A program made the translations under genes and the position numbers. From Phycisphaerae bacterium (GTDB lineage: Bacteria; Planctomycetota; Phycisphaerae; Phycisphaerales; UBA1924), in the NCBI GenBank assembly GCA_022180725.1, contig BQMO01000003.1, positions 62,001 to 126,000 of the forward strand: a DNA stretch of 64,000 bases, given 5' to 3'. The notes under the pieces were generated by a model. That model did no database searches. It worked only from the letters and a program-made list of their open reading frames with translations, and was not told where the DNA came from. Positions 35,766-44,343 of this stretch are shown one piece after another (the stretch's first letter is position 1; each line of letters opens with the position of its first letter).

Positions 35766-37031
35766 CTACGCCGCGGCGACTTCGCCGCCGGCGCGGCGTT
35801 CGCGGGCCAGTTCCTCGCGCAGCGCATGCGCCAGGTGTTCGTACTGCGGGATCGCGTTGTACGCTTGGGCCGAGATCCGGACGATCCGCTGCGCATTCGG
35901 GCCGACGGTCCAGATCGGCGTCACGATCCCGTGGCGCTCCAGCAGCGCGTCCTGGAGCGGATCGTCGAAGCGGGTCGGCTGGGCCTGCACCTCGGGCGGG
36001 CAGGGGGGCAGGGGGATCGACGCCATGGTGCCGACCATCAACTCGGGGGCCGGCTCGGGGATGCCCAGCGCCCGACAGACCAGCCCCCGCCCGCGCATGA
36101 TCAGGTCGTGGTTGTGCCGCATCAGGGCCGGCCAGCCCCCGGGCAGGAGCGACCCCATCGACTCGATGGCCTGGGGGATGGAGAGCAAGGCCGAGTAGTC
36201 TCCTGTGCCGAAGTAGTCGTAATCGCGCAGGAAGAGCGATCGCTCGGGGCGAACCTTATGGACGCGGCTGGAGAGGGCCAGCGGGCGAAACGTCCCCTGT
36301 CGGTCTGGGCGGACGTAGACAAACCCCGACCCCTTGGGGGCGCTGAGCCACTTGTGCCCGCTGCCCACGTAGTACGTCGGAGCCAGCGCGCGGATGTCGA
36401 CGGGAACTTGCCCCGGTGCATGGGCGCCGTCCACCACCACGTCGATCCCGCAGCGGGTGCAGGCCTCGACGATCGGTTTCACGGGCAGCACCAGGGCGCT
36501 CCCCGACGTGATGTGGCTGACGAAGACCAGGCGCGTGCGCGGCGTGATGGCGGCGATGACCCGCTCGGCCACCGTGGCCGGATCGGTGTTCGGGAAGGGG
36601 ATCGGCGCGGCGACGACCCGCGCGCCCGTGCGGGCGCACACGCGTTCGAGTTCGTTCAGCAGCGACTGATACTCATGGTCGGTGATGAGGATTTCATCGC
36701 CGGGCGCCAAGGGCGTGGCGTTGAGGATGGTGCACAACGCAATTGTCGCGTTGGTCACCAAGGCCAGGTCGTTGGGGCGGCAGTTGAGGAAGGCGCCCAG
36801 GCGTTCGCGCACGCCGTCGAGCAGGCCCTCCAGGTCGGCCTTGAAGAACGTGACGGGGTCGCGCTCCATGCGGTCGCGGTACGCGGCCTGGGCCTGGGCG
36901 ACCGGACGCGGCAGCGCGCCGTACGAGCCGTGATTCAGGAACGTGAGCGACGGGTCCAGCCCCCAGCGGGGCGTGTCGAGGAGGCGGCGGGCCGCGTCGG
37001 TCGTGACGATCTCGGGGGGGGATGTACGCAT
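35766..37031 (-). CDS. Class V aminotransferase, isopenicillin-N-epimerase-like
   Basis: PLP-dependent enzyme of 421 aa. Marks of the class V / CefD-like group are FLNHGSYGALPRPV near the N-terminus, the NATIALCTILN cofactor loop, the PLP-binding VVDGAHAPGQVP with its Asp, and the Schiff-base Lys in YYVGSGHKWLSAPKGSGFVYV. It probably acts on an amino acid as epimerase, desulfurase or lyase, but homologs in this group are often misnamed epimerases. The ATG at 37031 gives a normal N-terminus; the open frame upstream has no homology. It is separated from the Rrf2 gene by 142 nt in which nothing is recognised. Confidence 0.88.
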   Translation of the reverse strand: MRTSPPEIVTTDAARRLLDTPRWGLDPSLTFLNHGSYGALPRPVAQAQAAYRDRMERDPVTFFKADLEGLLDGVRERLGAFLNCRPNDLALVTNATIALCTILNATPLAPGDEILITDHEYQSLLNELERVCARTGARVVAAPIPFPNTDPATVAERVIAAITPRTRLVFVSHITSGSALVLPVKPIVEACTRCGIDVVVDGAHAPGQVPVDIRALAPTYYVGSGHKWLSAPKGSGFVYVRPDRQGTFRPLALSSRVHKVRPERSLFLRDYDYFGTGDYSALLSIPQAIESMGSLLPGGWPALMRHNHDLIMRGRGLVCRALGIPEPAPELMVGTMASIPLPPCPPEVQAQPTRFDDPLQDALLERHGIVTPIWTVGPNAQRIVRISAQAYNAIPQYEHLAHALREELARERRAGGEVAAA

Positions 37032-37173
37032 CGGGGGACGGCACGGAATAAGGGCCACGAACGTCGGCCACGCGGCGCGACGGGGTGTAGGTATCGGCGC
37101 GCGGGCCGCGCCGGGGCCAGCGGCGCAGGACAATACCGGCGCGCCCCGCGACGCAATCGCCATGGGCGGGTGT

Positions 37174-37629
37174 TCAGGCTTTCCGGGAACGCACCGTGGG
37201 CGTCATCAACGTGACGCACCGCTCGCCCGGCTTACGGCTGGATTCGAGCACCTCCGAGAGCGACGTCTTGCGGAACTGCGTTTCGATCTGCTCGATGGCG
37301 TCGTCGATCCGCTGGTGCAGCGGGCAGAGTTTCACGTGTTCGGGGTTTCCGAGGGGGCAGCGGCGGATGCGCATCATTGGATCGACGGCGTTGATGACGT
37401 CGAGCATGGTGATCTTGTCGGCGGGGCGCGCCAGGGCGAACCCGCCGTTGGGACCGCGCTGCGAGGCGATCAGGTCGGCCACGACCAGGTCGCGCAGGAC
37501 CTTGGAGAGATACCCCTGGGGCACCTTGGTCCGGGCGGCGATGGTTTCGCTGTTCATGGCCCCGCCGTCCTCGAGGGCCGCCAGGTGCACCATGGCGCGA
37601 AGGGCGTACTCACTGGTTTGCGAAAGCAT
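37174..37629 (-). CDS. Rrf2-family transcriptional regulator
   Basis: A 151-aa winged-helix regulator of the IscR/NsrR superfamily. It opens MLSQTSEYALRAMVHLA and has the DNA-binding helix KVPQGYLSKVLRDLV and the wing SQRGPNGGFALARP. Cysteines are at 91, 102 and 138. The canonical cluster of three Cys in ~13 residues is reduced to RRCPLGNPEHVKLCPLH (C-x10-C), so Fe-S binding is possible but not assured. It starts 70 nt after nosL on the same strand. The position makes it the natural candidate regulator of the nos operon, for example in response to NO or redox state. AAGGAA precedes the ATG. Confidence 0.88.
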   Translation of the reverse strand: MLSQTSEYALRAMVHLAALEDGGAMNSETIAARTKVPQGYLSKVLRDLVVADLIASQRGPNGGFALARPADKITMLDVINAVDPMMRIRRCPLGNPEHVKLCPLHQRIDDAIEQIETQFRKTSLSEVLESSRKPGERCVTLMTPTVRSRKA

Positions 37630-37699
37630 GCGAGGTTCCTTGGGCGGAATGCCGGAGAAGCGTACCCGGCATTCCGGATTCACGGAGCAACACAGGCTG

Positions 37700-38209
37700 T
37701 TACGGACTGCCGTACCGCTCACGGAGCCAGGCCCGACGGGCCGGGCGGAGCCGGTCGAGCGTCAGGATGTCACCCCCGTACTTCTCCTTCGCGGCGGCGG
37801 CGCGGGCCGGGTCGGCGTACGCCGCGATGCCCGAACCCATCGGCGTGGGGAGCCGGTCCGGATCGGCGAGCAGGAAGGTTGCCCCGCCCCCCTCGACCCA
37901 CGCTCCGGTCTCGTAATCGCGGATGTAAACGCCCAGGATGCGCCCCTCGCCCTCGTGCTTTCGTTCGTAATCGAGCAGGCAGCCCGTGTCGTCGAAAAGG
38001 GCGTGGGTACGTCGGGCCGAATCTTCGAGCAGGAACGCGGCGGCGCTGCGCCCATCGTTGATGAGCATGCCGCACTCGGCGCACTCGTCGCGCCCGAGGC
38101 GCAGGTTGGGCGGGCCGGCCAGGGGCGTGCCGTTGCACCCCGGAGCGAGCATGGTCGCCGACATTCCCAGACCAAGGACCGACATTCCGAGCAAGAGGTG
38201 ACGGTTCAT
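37700..38209 (-). CDS. nosL: NosL copper chaperone lipoprotein
   Basis: 169-aa outer-face lipoprotein that supplies Cu(I) for nitrous-oxide reductase maturation. The leader ends in a lipobox (LAPGC, Cys at about residue 25). The NosL copper motif is present as DECAECGMLI, and the family core continues (FDDTGCLLDYERKHEGEG, YIRDYETGAWV, GSGIAAYADPARA). The ATG overlaps the TGA of nosY by four bases (38206-38209). The gene closes the structural nos block. Confidence 0.92.
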   Translation of the reverse strand: MNRHLLLGMSVLGLGMSATMLAPGCNGTPLAGPPNLRLGRDECAECGMLINDGRSAAAFLLEDSARRTHALFDDTGCLLDYERKHEGEGRILGVYIRDYETGAWVEGGGATFLLADPDRLPTPMGSGIAAYADPARAAAAKEKYGGDILTLDRLRPARRAWLRERYGSP

Positions 38210-39087
38210 AGCGGAGACCTCCGAGCGAACACGGCCGCGGCGAGGGTCAGGGGCAGGACGATCCATGCCGACAGACACGCGGCGAAGATGAGGTGCAGGC
38301 GCGGGCCGTACTCCTCCATGGCGTACAGCCCCGCCGGGCCGAGCACGTCGAGCGAGGCGTCGCCCGCGTGCAGCGACCACATCTTGAAGACCTGAAGGGG
38401 ATTCAGCAGGCTGAGCAGGAAGAGTTGATCGATCGGCAGGCGCAGGGCGATGGTCCCGGCCATGAGGGCCAGGTCGGAGACGAAGACGAAGACGAGCCAG
38501 ATGAAGATGACGGTGCCCACGGCGACCGACGCCCGCCTCGCCAGCACCGACACGAGCATGCCGACGCTGAGCATGCCCAGGGCGAGCGTGAACGCAAGCC
38601 CCGCCAAGGTGAGCACCGCCGCCACCCCGGTGTCCTGGCCTTTCCAGGCGAGGATGGCGGTGCACAGGCCCAGGCCGAGGGTAAGGCACGCCAGGAGTGC
38701 CCCGGCCAGCCCGACGTACTTGCCCAGAAGCACTTCAAGCCGCGACACGGGCTGGGCGAGCAGGTACGCGAGCATGCCCCGCTCGCGGTCGGAGGCGACG
38801 CTCGAAGCGCCCGCCGACAGGGCCATGAGCGGCACCACGAGCAGCACGAGGTTGATCAGCCCGGCGGTGGTGCGTCCGAAGTTCGAGAGGCCGGCGCCCC
38901 CCGACGACGCGGCGGAGACGTACGACACGCCCAGCCCCAGTGCGGTGAAGGCGAGGGTGTAGAGGATAAACCATCGGCTGCGGAGGGCGTCGCGCAGTTC
39001 CCGCCCCGCGACGGCGGCGATGTTCGCGAGCGCGCCGGGCACGGGCCGAGTCAGGATCGGCGAAGTTGTCAGGGTGAGGGTGGTCAT
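38206..39087 (-). CDS. nosY: NosY, ABC-2 permease for copper-site maturation
   Basis: 293-aa membrane subunit of the NosDFY complex. About six helices are visible. The N-terminal amphipathic start (IAAVAGRELRDALRSRWFILYTLAF) is followed by the conserved SVASDRERGMLAYLLAQPVSRLEVLLGKYVG segment after helix 2, then LGLCTAILAW, AGLAFTLALGMLSVGMLVSVL, a valine-rich helix and a C-terminal helix (LSAWIVLPLTLAAAVFARR). It overlaps nosF upstream (ATGA at 39084-39087) and nosL downstream, which indicates tight translational coupling. Confidence 0.92.
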   Translation of the reverse strand: MTTLTLTTSPILTRPVPGALANIAAVAGRELRDALRSRWFILYTLAFTALGLGVSYVSAASSGGAGLSNFGRTTAGLINLVLLVVPLMALSAGASSVASDRERGMLAYLLAQPVSRLEVLLGKYVGLAGALLACLTLGLGLCTAILAWKGQDTGVAAVLTLAGLAFTLALGMLSVGMLVSVLARRASVAVGTVIFIWLVFVFVSDLALMAGTIALRLPIDQLFLLSLLNPLQVFKMWSLHAGDASLDVLGPAGLYAMEEYGPRLHLIFAACLSAWIVLPLTLAAAVFARRSPL

Positions 39088-39980
39088 GGCGTGCCCTCCG
39101 AGTGGGTGTGCCCGCCGTCGGCGGGTACGAGGTCAAAGTCGGCGATGGTGATGCGGGCCTCGGCGAGGACGCGGAACGGGCCGGCCTTCTGCGACTCGGG
39201 CACCGGCACGAGGATGCCGCGCCCGTTGAGCCGGGCCTCGAACCCGCGTTCTCGCAGCAACGCCACGGCCTGGGCACGGACGGCGGCATCGAGCAGCAGG
39301 TGCAGTTCCGACCCGGCGCCCAGTCGGCGCGTCATGTCCGCCGGGGGCAGGTCGGCGATGGCCTTGCCGCGTTCGAGCATCACCACGCGCGTGGCCAGCG
39401 CGGTGACTTCGTCGAGGCGGTGCGAGGCGAAGAGCATGGTGCGTCCCTGCCCCCGCAGGCGGGCGAGCATGGCGACGAACTCGCCCCGTCCGCATGCGTC
39501 CAGACTCGCGGTGACTTCATCGAGGATGAGCACGGGCGGGTCGCCCACCAGAGCGATGGCCAGCGCCAACCGTTGCTTCATTCCTCCCGAAAGTTCGCGG
39601 ATGCGCTTGGCATGGTGCCCGTCCAGCCCGACGTTCGCGAGCGCGGCGTGGACCTCACTTCTGGCGAGCCGCAGGCCCTTCAGGCGGGCGAAGAACCGCA
39701 GCGCCTCCCCCGCCCGCAGGTCGTCGTAGAAGCCCAGTTCCTGGGGGACGTAGCCCAGGAGCATGCGGGCGGCCTTGCCGTCGGCCCGGGCGTCGTGCTC
39801 GCCGATGCGGATGTGCCCCTGATAGGGCAGCAACCCCAGCACACAACGGAGGAGCGTGGTTTTTCCCGCGCCGTTGGAGCCCCACAGGGCCAGGCTCTCG
39901 CCGACGGGCACGTCGAGCGAGACGCCGTCGACCGCGGGCACGCGCCCGAATCGCTTGGTGACGTTCTCGATGCGGATCAT
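39084..39980 (-). CDS. nosF: NosF, ABC ATPase for copper-site maturation
   Basis: 298-aa ATPase that powers NosDFY. Walker A is WGSNGAGKTT (about 33-42), the Q-loop GYVPQELGFYDDL, the signature LSGGMKQRL, Walker B LILDEVTASLDA and the H-loop FASHRLDEV. The residue after the catalytic Glu is Val rather than the usual Pro (DEVTASLD). A C-terminal extension of about 80 residues ends in a His/Glu-containing tail (DGGHTHSEGTP). The ATG at 39980 overlaps the nosD stop by four bases. Confidence 0.93.
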   Translation of the reverse strand: MIRIENVTKRFGRVPAVDGVSLDVPVGESLALWGSNGAGKTTLLRCVLGLLPYQGHIRIGEHDARADGKAARMLLGYVPQELGFYDDLRAGEALRFFARLKGLRLARSEVHAALANVGLDGHHAKRIRELSGGMKQRLALAIALVGDPPVLILDEVTASLDACGRGEFVAMLARLRGQGRTMLFASHRLDEVTALATRVVMLERGKAIADLPPADMTRRLGAGSELHLLLDAAVRAQAVALLRERGFEARLNGRGILVPVPESQKAGPFRVLAEARITIADFDLVPADGGHTHSEGTP

Positions 39981-41401
39981 GATCGGCCTCCGATCTCGAA
40001 GACGCATGCCGGCAGCCGCGCCGCCGCCAGCACGCTCAGGAAGACACCCACCAGCACGCCGGCCCCCGCGATCAGCATGACACGCGACGCGGTGCGTGGC
40101 GCCGGCGGGAGCGTGACCGCCACAGGCCGCATGAGCGGCACTTCGTCCACGAACTTCGGCTCCGGGCGCATGGTGGGCAGGGCGCGCCCGACGAACTCGA
40201 CGGCCTGCTGGGCCGGGCTGAACAGGAACAGCCGAAGTTTCGGCTCGCGGTCCAGCAACCCGTCGAAGAGTGTGGTCGAATCGTGCACGAAGTCCCCGAT
40301 GCCGTCACGGTCCTGGTCGTACCCGCTGTAGTCGGTCCAGAAGTTCCCGCGATCGCCCTCCCAGAAGCGGTTCGCGTCGAGGTTGCCCCGTCCGGCGACG
40401 AAGACCTGGTTGAGATTGTCGATGAAGTTGTTCTCGGTGACGAGGTTCCCCTTGGCCGAGGGCAGGAACGTCATCCCCACGTCGTTGAAGGCCAGCGTGT
40501 TGAGGGTGACGCGTCCGGGCTGGGCCTGCGTGAAGGGCGAGCCGTCGAGGTAGATCCCCACGCGGTTGCCCGCGATGTAGTTGTCGCGGAGGGTGAAGCG
40601 GTCGGTCTCCTTCAGCCCCACGCCGTACCCGCTCGGCCCACGATTGGCGAGCAGGCGGTTGCCCCGCACCTCGACGCCCGTGCTGTACATGAGGTACACG
40701 CCCACCGAGTTGCCCTCGAGCGTGTTGCCCTCGATGAGGACATCGTCGGAGAACATGAGGTGCAGCCCGTAACGGCAGCGTCGCGACGTGTTGCCGCGCG
40801 CGACCACGCCCTTGGAGTACCACAGGATCGCGTCGCGTCCGTCGTGGAGCGTGTTGCCCTCGACCAGGGCGCGATCGGAACGCCACAGGCGCAGCCCGTC
40901 GCCCCGCCGGGCCGGGTCGAGCGGCTTGCCGCCGATGACGTTCCCGCGGATCACCGAATCGGGCGCCTCGCGCAGGTCGATGCCGAAGAGAATATCGGTG
41001 AGGGTGTTGTGCTCGATGGTGGCCCGCGGGGCCAGCGCGCGGATGGCCGCGTTTTCCTTATCGAGATTGTCGCCCGTATTGCGCACGATGAATCCGCGGA
41101 AGGTGACGTCCGGGGCGGAGATCTCGACGATGTCCCCGTGCCCGTCGCCGTCGATGACCGCCTTGCCGCCGCCCTCGAGCGTGAGCGGCTTGTCGAGGCG
41201 CAGGTGCTCACGGTAGACGCCCGGGGGGACGATGATGGTGTCGCCCGGGGCGGCCCGCTCGATGAGCCGACCGATCACGCCCGTCGAACGAACCGTTTCG
41301 GGCGCTCGTTGGATGGCGGTGGGGGCCTCGTGCGGCTGGGCCGGCGCCAAGCCGACCACGGCCAGCACGAGCATCACGGAAATGGCCGTCCGCGTGTTCA
41401 C
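39977..41401 (-). CDS. nosD: NosD, periplasmic beta-helix copper maturation protein
   Basis: 474-aa exported protein of the NosDFY complex that helps load copper into NosZ. A Sec signal (about 1-22, ending GLAPAQ) precedes many right-handed beta-helix coils. They begin at IERAAPGDTIIVPPGVYREHLRLDKPLTLEGGG and repeat the N-x-L/I pattern (IEHNTLTDIL, VEGNTLHDG, IEGNTLEGNS, VRGNRLLANR). FWTDYSGYDQDRDGIGDF is a NosD hallmark. A C-terminal membrane helix (VMLIAGAGVLVGVFLSVLAA) follows. The start is a GTG at 41401, four bases into the upstream gene (GTGA overlap), preferred over longer open frames that lack homology. Confidence 0.92.
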   Translation of the reverse strand: MNTRTAISVMLVLAVVGLAPAQPHEAPTAIQRAPETVRSTGVIGRLIERAAPGDTIIVPPGVYREHLRLDKPLTLEGGGKAVIDGDGHGDIVEISAPDVTFRGFIVRNTGDNLDKENAAIRALAPRATIEHNTLTDILFGIDLREAPDSVIRGNVIGGKPLDPARRGDGLRLWRSDRALVEGNTLHDGRDAILWYSKGVVARGNTSRRCRYGLHLMFSDDVLIEGNTLEGNSVGVYLMYSTGVEVRGNRLLANRGPSGYGVGLKETDRFTLRDNYIAGNRVGIYLDGSPFTQAQPGRVTLNTLAFNDVGMTFLPSAKGNLVTENNFIDNLNQVFVAGRGNLDANRFWEGDRGNFWTDYSGYDQDRDGIGDFVHDSTTLFDGLLDREPKLRLFLFSPAQQAVEFVGRALPTMRPEPKFVDEVPLMRPVAVTLPPAPRTASRVMLIAGAGVLVGVFLSVLAAARLPACVFEIGGRS

Positions 41402-42075
41402 ACGCCCCCCAGGGCGGGGGTCGCGCCCCGCATCGCGTCGGCGAGGGGCTTGTAGGCCCGCCGATGGAAGTAGAACCCGACGATCGTGAGCAAGGCACAC
41501 CCGATCGCGAGGTAGAACCCGTTGCCAAGTTCCGCGTAGGTGCGGAACTGCCCGATGCCCCCCTCGCCCAGCACGGTCGGGGTGAAGGGTTTGACCGACG
41601 CCGAGAGCGGGGCCGACGGGTCGAGGTTCTGCCCGAACGACGTCATCCAGAACTTCAGATCGAGCAGGAACCCCGCGGGGAACGAGACCGCCGGCAGGGC
41701 GAGGAGCACGGCCCATTTCGAGTGCACGAACGCGGCGCCCTCCACCAGCAGAAACATCGCGACAATGGCCCAGACGGCGACGCTGCGCTCGAAGGACGCC
41801 GCCTGGTGCAGGGGCCTCATGCCGATGTAGTGATTCAGCCCATCGATCTCCTTCACGTCGCCCGCGAGGTAGTTCACGTACGCCGTGAGGTACAGCCCCT
41901 TGGGGTACTGCGGGGCTTCGAGTTCCATGTGCCAGTAGGGAAGAAAGACCGAGAGCAGCAACAAGACGCGTGCGGCCATCAGGATCAGCGTCGGGGTCAG
42001 GTAGCGTGCCCGCCGCCGGGCGAGTTCCTCCGTCGGCACACGCGGCCCGAGGAGTGAGTGGATGAAGCCAGCCAT
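41398..42075 (-). CDS. NosB-like integral membrane protein of the nos operon
   Basis: 225-aa polytopic protein between nosZ and nosD. About five helices are seen: LTPTLILMAARVLLLLSVFLP, then SVAVWAIVAMFLLVEGAAFV, WAVLLALPAVSFPAGFLLDL, and YLAIGCALLTIVGFYFH near the end. The first loop carries a striking stretch, PYWHMELEAPQYPKGLYL followed by GDVKEIDGLNHYIGMRPL, with His and Met residues that could bind metal. Clade II nos clusters typically encode a membrane protein (NosB) at this place. Assignment rests on position and topology. Its job in electron transfer or maturation is not established. Confidence 0.75.
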   Translation of the reverse strand: MAGFIHSLLGPRVPTEELARRRARYLTPTLILMAARVLLLLSVFLPYWHMELEAPQYPKGLYLTAYVNYLAGDVKEIDGLNHYIGMRPLHQAASFERSVAVWAIVAMFLLVEGAAFVHSKWAVLLALPAVSFPAGFLLDLKFWMTSFGQNLDPSAPLSASVKPFTPTVLGEGGIGQFRTYAELGNGFYLAIGCALLTIVGFYFHRRAYKPLADAMRGATPALGGV

Positions 42076-42157
42076 GGCGTTCCTTTCTCCCGCCTCTGGT
42101 TGGCGGGTTCAATGTCCCGCGCGGGGCTTTCACCCGGCGCGGGACCGTGGGGACGTA

Positions 42158-44272
42158 CTACTTCTCCGCGGACGCGGCCTGGACCCCGCCCTCGGGCGAG
42201 GCCTGCGCGCCCTGGCGCGGCTTGACGTGGAGATACCCCATCATCTCCAGGTGCAGCGCCGAGCAGAACTCGGTGCAGTAGAACGGGTAGGTGCCCGCCC
42301 GGTCCGCCGTGAACGTGAACTCCGTGAACTCGCCCGGCTCCAGCGACAGGTTGATGTTGTACCCGCCGATGCAGAACCCGTGCGTCGCGTCCTGCGTCGT
42401 CTCCATCGCCACGATCCGCCACGTCACCGTGTCGCCTTCCATGATCTCCACGTGCTCGGGCGTGAAGTGGCTGCGGATCGCCGTCATGTTCACGAGCACC
42501 CGGCTGCCCTCACGCGTCACGCCCTCGCTCCCCTTGGTCGGCGAGCGCGGATCGAGCCGCTGTTCGTGCGGGTTCCACCCCACCTCGGGGTAGACCGTCC
42601 AGGTCTTGAGCTTGTCCGCCTTGATCATCTGGCAGTAGTGCGGCTCGCCCACCCCGATCGGCGAGTCGTACAGCACCGGCATCGTTGTGCCAGGCTCCAC
42701 GATGTCGAGCAGCTGGAAGTTCTGCGGCAGCAGCGGGCCCGTCGGCAGGAAGCGGTCCACCGACCACTTGCTCATCGAGATCAGGTAGTTCCCGTCCGGG
42801 CTGACCGTGTCGCCTTCCGCGGCGCACAGGTGCCCGATGTTGTACTGCACGCTCGTCTTGGTCACCAGTTTCCAGGGCTGGTCCGGGTTCTTCCCGGCGT
42901 ACTCGCCCCCGAGCGTCCACCGCGCCACCGCCGAATCCAGGAACAGCGACGTGTACGCGTACCCCTTGTTGTCGAACTGCGTGTGCAGCGGCCCGAGGCC
43001 CAGTTCGACCTGGGCTTCTTTCACGGCGTCAAAGTCGAGGATCGGCACGCCGTAGTCGTCGTGCCCGCTGTACGTCTTGTTCGCGATCGCCTTCTTGATC
43101 CGGTCGATCGAGTACACCGTCACGTGCGGGTCCAGTTTGCCCGCCACCACCATGAACTGTCCGTTGGGCGACACGTCCACCCCGTGCGGACTCTTCGGCT
43201 CGGGCGCGAAGTAGAGCAGCCCCTCGGCCACGCTGGTCTCCAGCATCAGCACCGGGAACCCGTTGATCTTCTTGGCCTTGCCCGCCTTGAAGGCCGCCTC
43301 GGCCTTCTTCCAGTCCACGATGTGCAGGTAGTCCATGTCCCGCTTGCTCACCCCCGCCTCGAAGGGCGGATTCCCCTTCTCCACCCCGCCCGACGCCATC
43401 TCCGCGTTGAACGAGTTGATGAAGAAGAACCCGTCGCTGGGGCCCTTGCCCGCGTCGGCCAGGTCCTGCCAGTACGGGGGAAGTTCCATCGCGAAGGAGT
43501 TGTTCACGTCAAAGCGTCCCTTCGCCCGGTCAAACTTCCACAGCGTCACCATGCCGCGGTACGACTTCTTGTACTCCTCCGGCGGGGCGTACCCGTAGCC
43601 CAGCACGGTGGCGTACTGCCCGCCCTCGATCACGTAGTCGGTGTTCGGGGTCACGAACGCCGCCCCGTGGTCGCTCACGGTCAGCGGGTTTTTCACGATC
43701 TGCTTGGTCTCCCAGTCACGCAGATCGATCACCGCGACGCGGGCGTTGGCCTTGTCCCCGATGAACAGGAACTGCCCGTCGTACTCGCCCCCGGTCTCCG
43801 ACAGCGCCGGGTGGTGCGTGTCGCCCCAGAGCACCGGCTTGCCGTTGATCTCCAGCTGCTTGTGGATCGGATCGTTCTCGCCCGCGAAGCCATACCCCTG
43901 CCACGATTCAGGCGTGAAGACCGCGATCGACCGCAGCAGCCGCATGCTCGGGACGCCGATCGCGAACACCTGCCCGCTCTGCCCGCCAGAGGAGAACAGC
44001 ACGTACTCGTCGTGCCGCCCGCTGGGCATGTAGGTCTTCGTTGCGGCGAGTAGGTCGTCGAGGTTGAGTTTGCGGTCGTTGGCGACCTTGGTCAGGCGTG
44101 CCACCTGCTCGGGGGTCAGTTCGAGAGGTTTGACCTCCTGCGTGGTCCGACGCCGTCGCCCGGGCTGGTCCTGCGCCAGCGCCGTCGATGACGCGACTTC
44201 CATGGCCGCGAGGCCCAGCAGGAGCGTGCACGCCGCGGCCCTGCCGGCCAGATGTCGAATGGAGCGTTTCAT
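42158..44272 (-). CDS. nosZ: Nitrous-oxide reductase, clade II
   Basis: Reduces N2O to N2 outside the cytoplasm (704 aa). The signal (first ~34 residues) has no twin-arginine motif, so it is Sec-type, as in clade II enzymes. The CuZ ligands of the beta-propeller are all visible: two in DTHHPALSE (His153, His154), then SDHGAAF (202), SPHGVD, GPLHTQFD, NIGHL and GEPHY. The CuA domain has DATHGF and CTEFCSALHLEM (Cys666, Cys670, His674, Met677). AGGAGA precedes the ATG. It follows the cytochrome gene by 71 nt and begins the nosZ-B-D-F-Y-L series. Confidence 0.97.
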   Translation of the reverse strand: MKRSIRHLAGRAAACTLLLGLAAMEVASSTALAQDQPGRRRRTTQEVKPLELTPEQVARLTKVANDRKLNLDDLLAATKTYMPSGRHDEYVLFSSGGQSGQVFAIGVPSMRLLRSIAVFTPESWQGYGFAGENDPIHKQLEINGKPVLWGDTHHPALSETGGEYDGQFLFIGDKANARVAVIDLRDWETKQIVKNPLTVSDHGAAFVTPNTDYVIEGGQYATVLGYGYAPPEEYKKSYRGMVTLWKFDRAKGRFDVNNSFAMELPPYWQDLADAGKGPSDGFFFINSFNAEMASGGVEKGNPPFEAGVSKRDMDYLHIVDWKKAEAAFKAGKAKKINGFPVLMLETSVAEGLLYFAPEPKSPHGVDVSPNGQFMVVAGKLDPHVTVYSIDRIKKAIANKTYSGHDDYGVPILDFDAVKEAQVELGLGPLHTQFDNKGYAYTSLFLDSAVARWTLGGEYAGKNPDQPWKLVTKTSVQYNIGHLCAAEGDTVSPDGNYLISMSKWSVDRFLPTGPLLPQNFQLLDIVEPGTTMPVLYDSPIGVGEPHYCQMIKADKLKTWTVYPEVGWNPHEQRLDPRSPTKGSEGVTREGSRVLVNMTAIRSHFTPEHVEIMEGDTVTWRIVAMETTQDATHGFCIGGYNINLSLEPGEFTEFTFTADRAGTYPFYCTEFCSALHLEMMGYLHVKPRQGAQASPEGGVQAASAEK

Positions 44273-44343
44273 GTCGGGTCTCCTGAAACCCGTCCGGGCG
44301 CTCCCGTCCACACGGACGGGAGGCCCGAACGGCGTGTGTGTGA

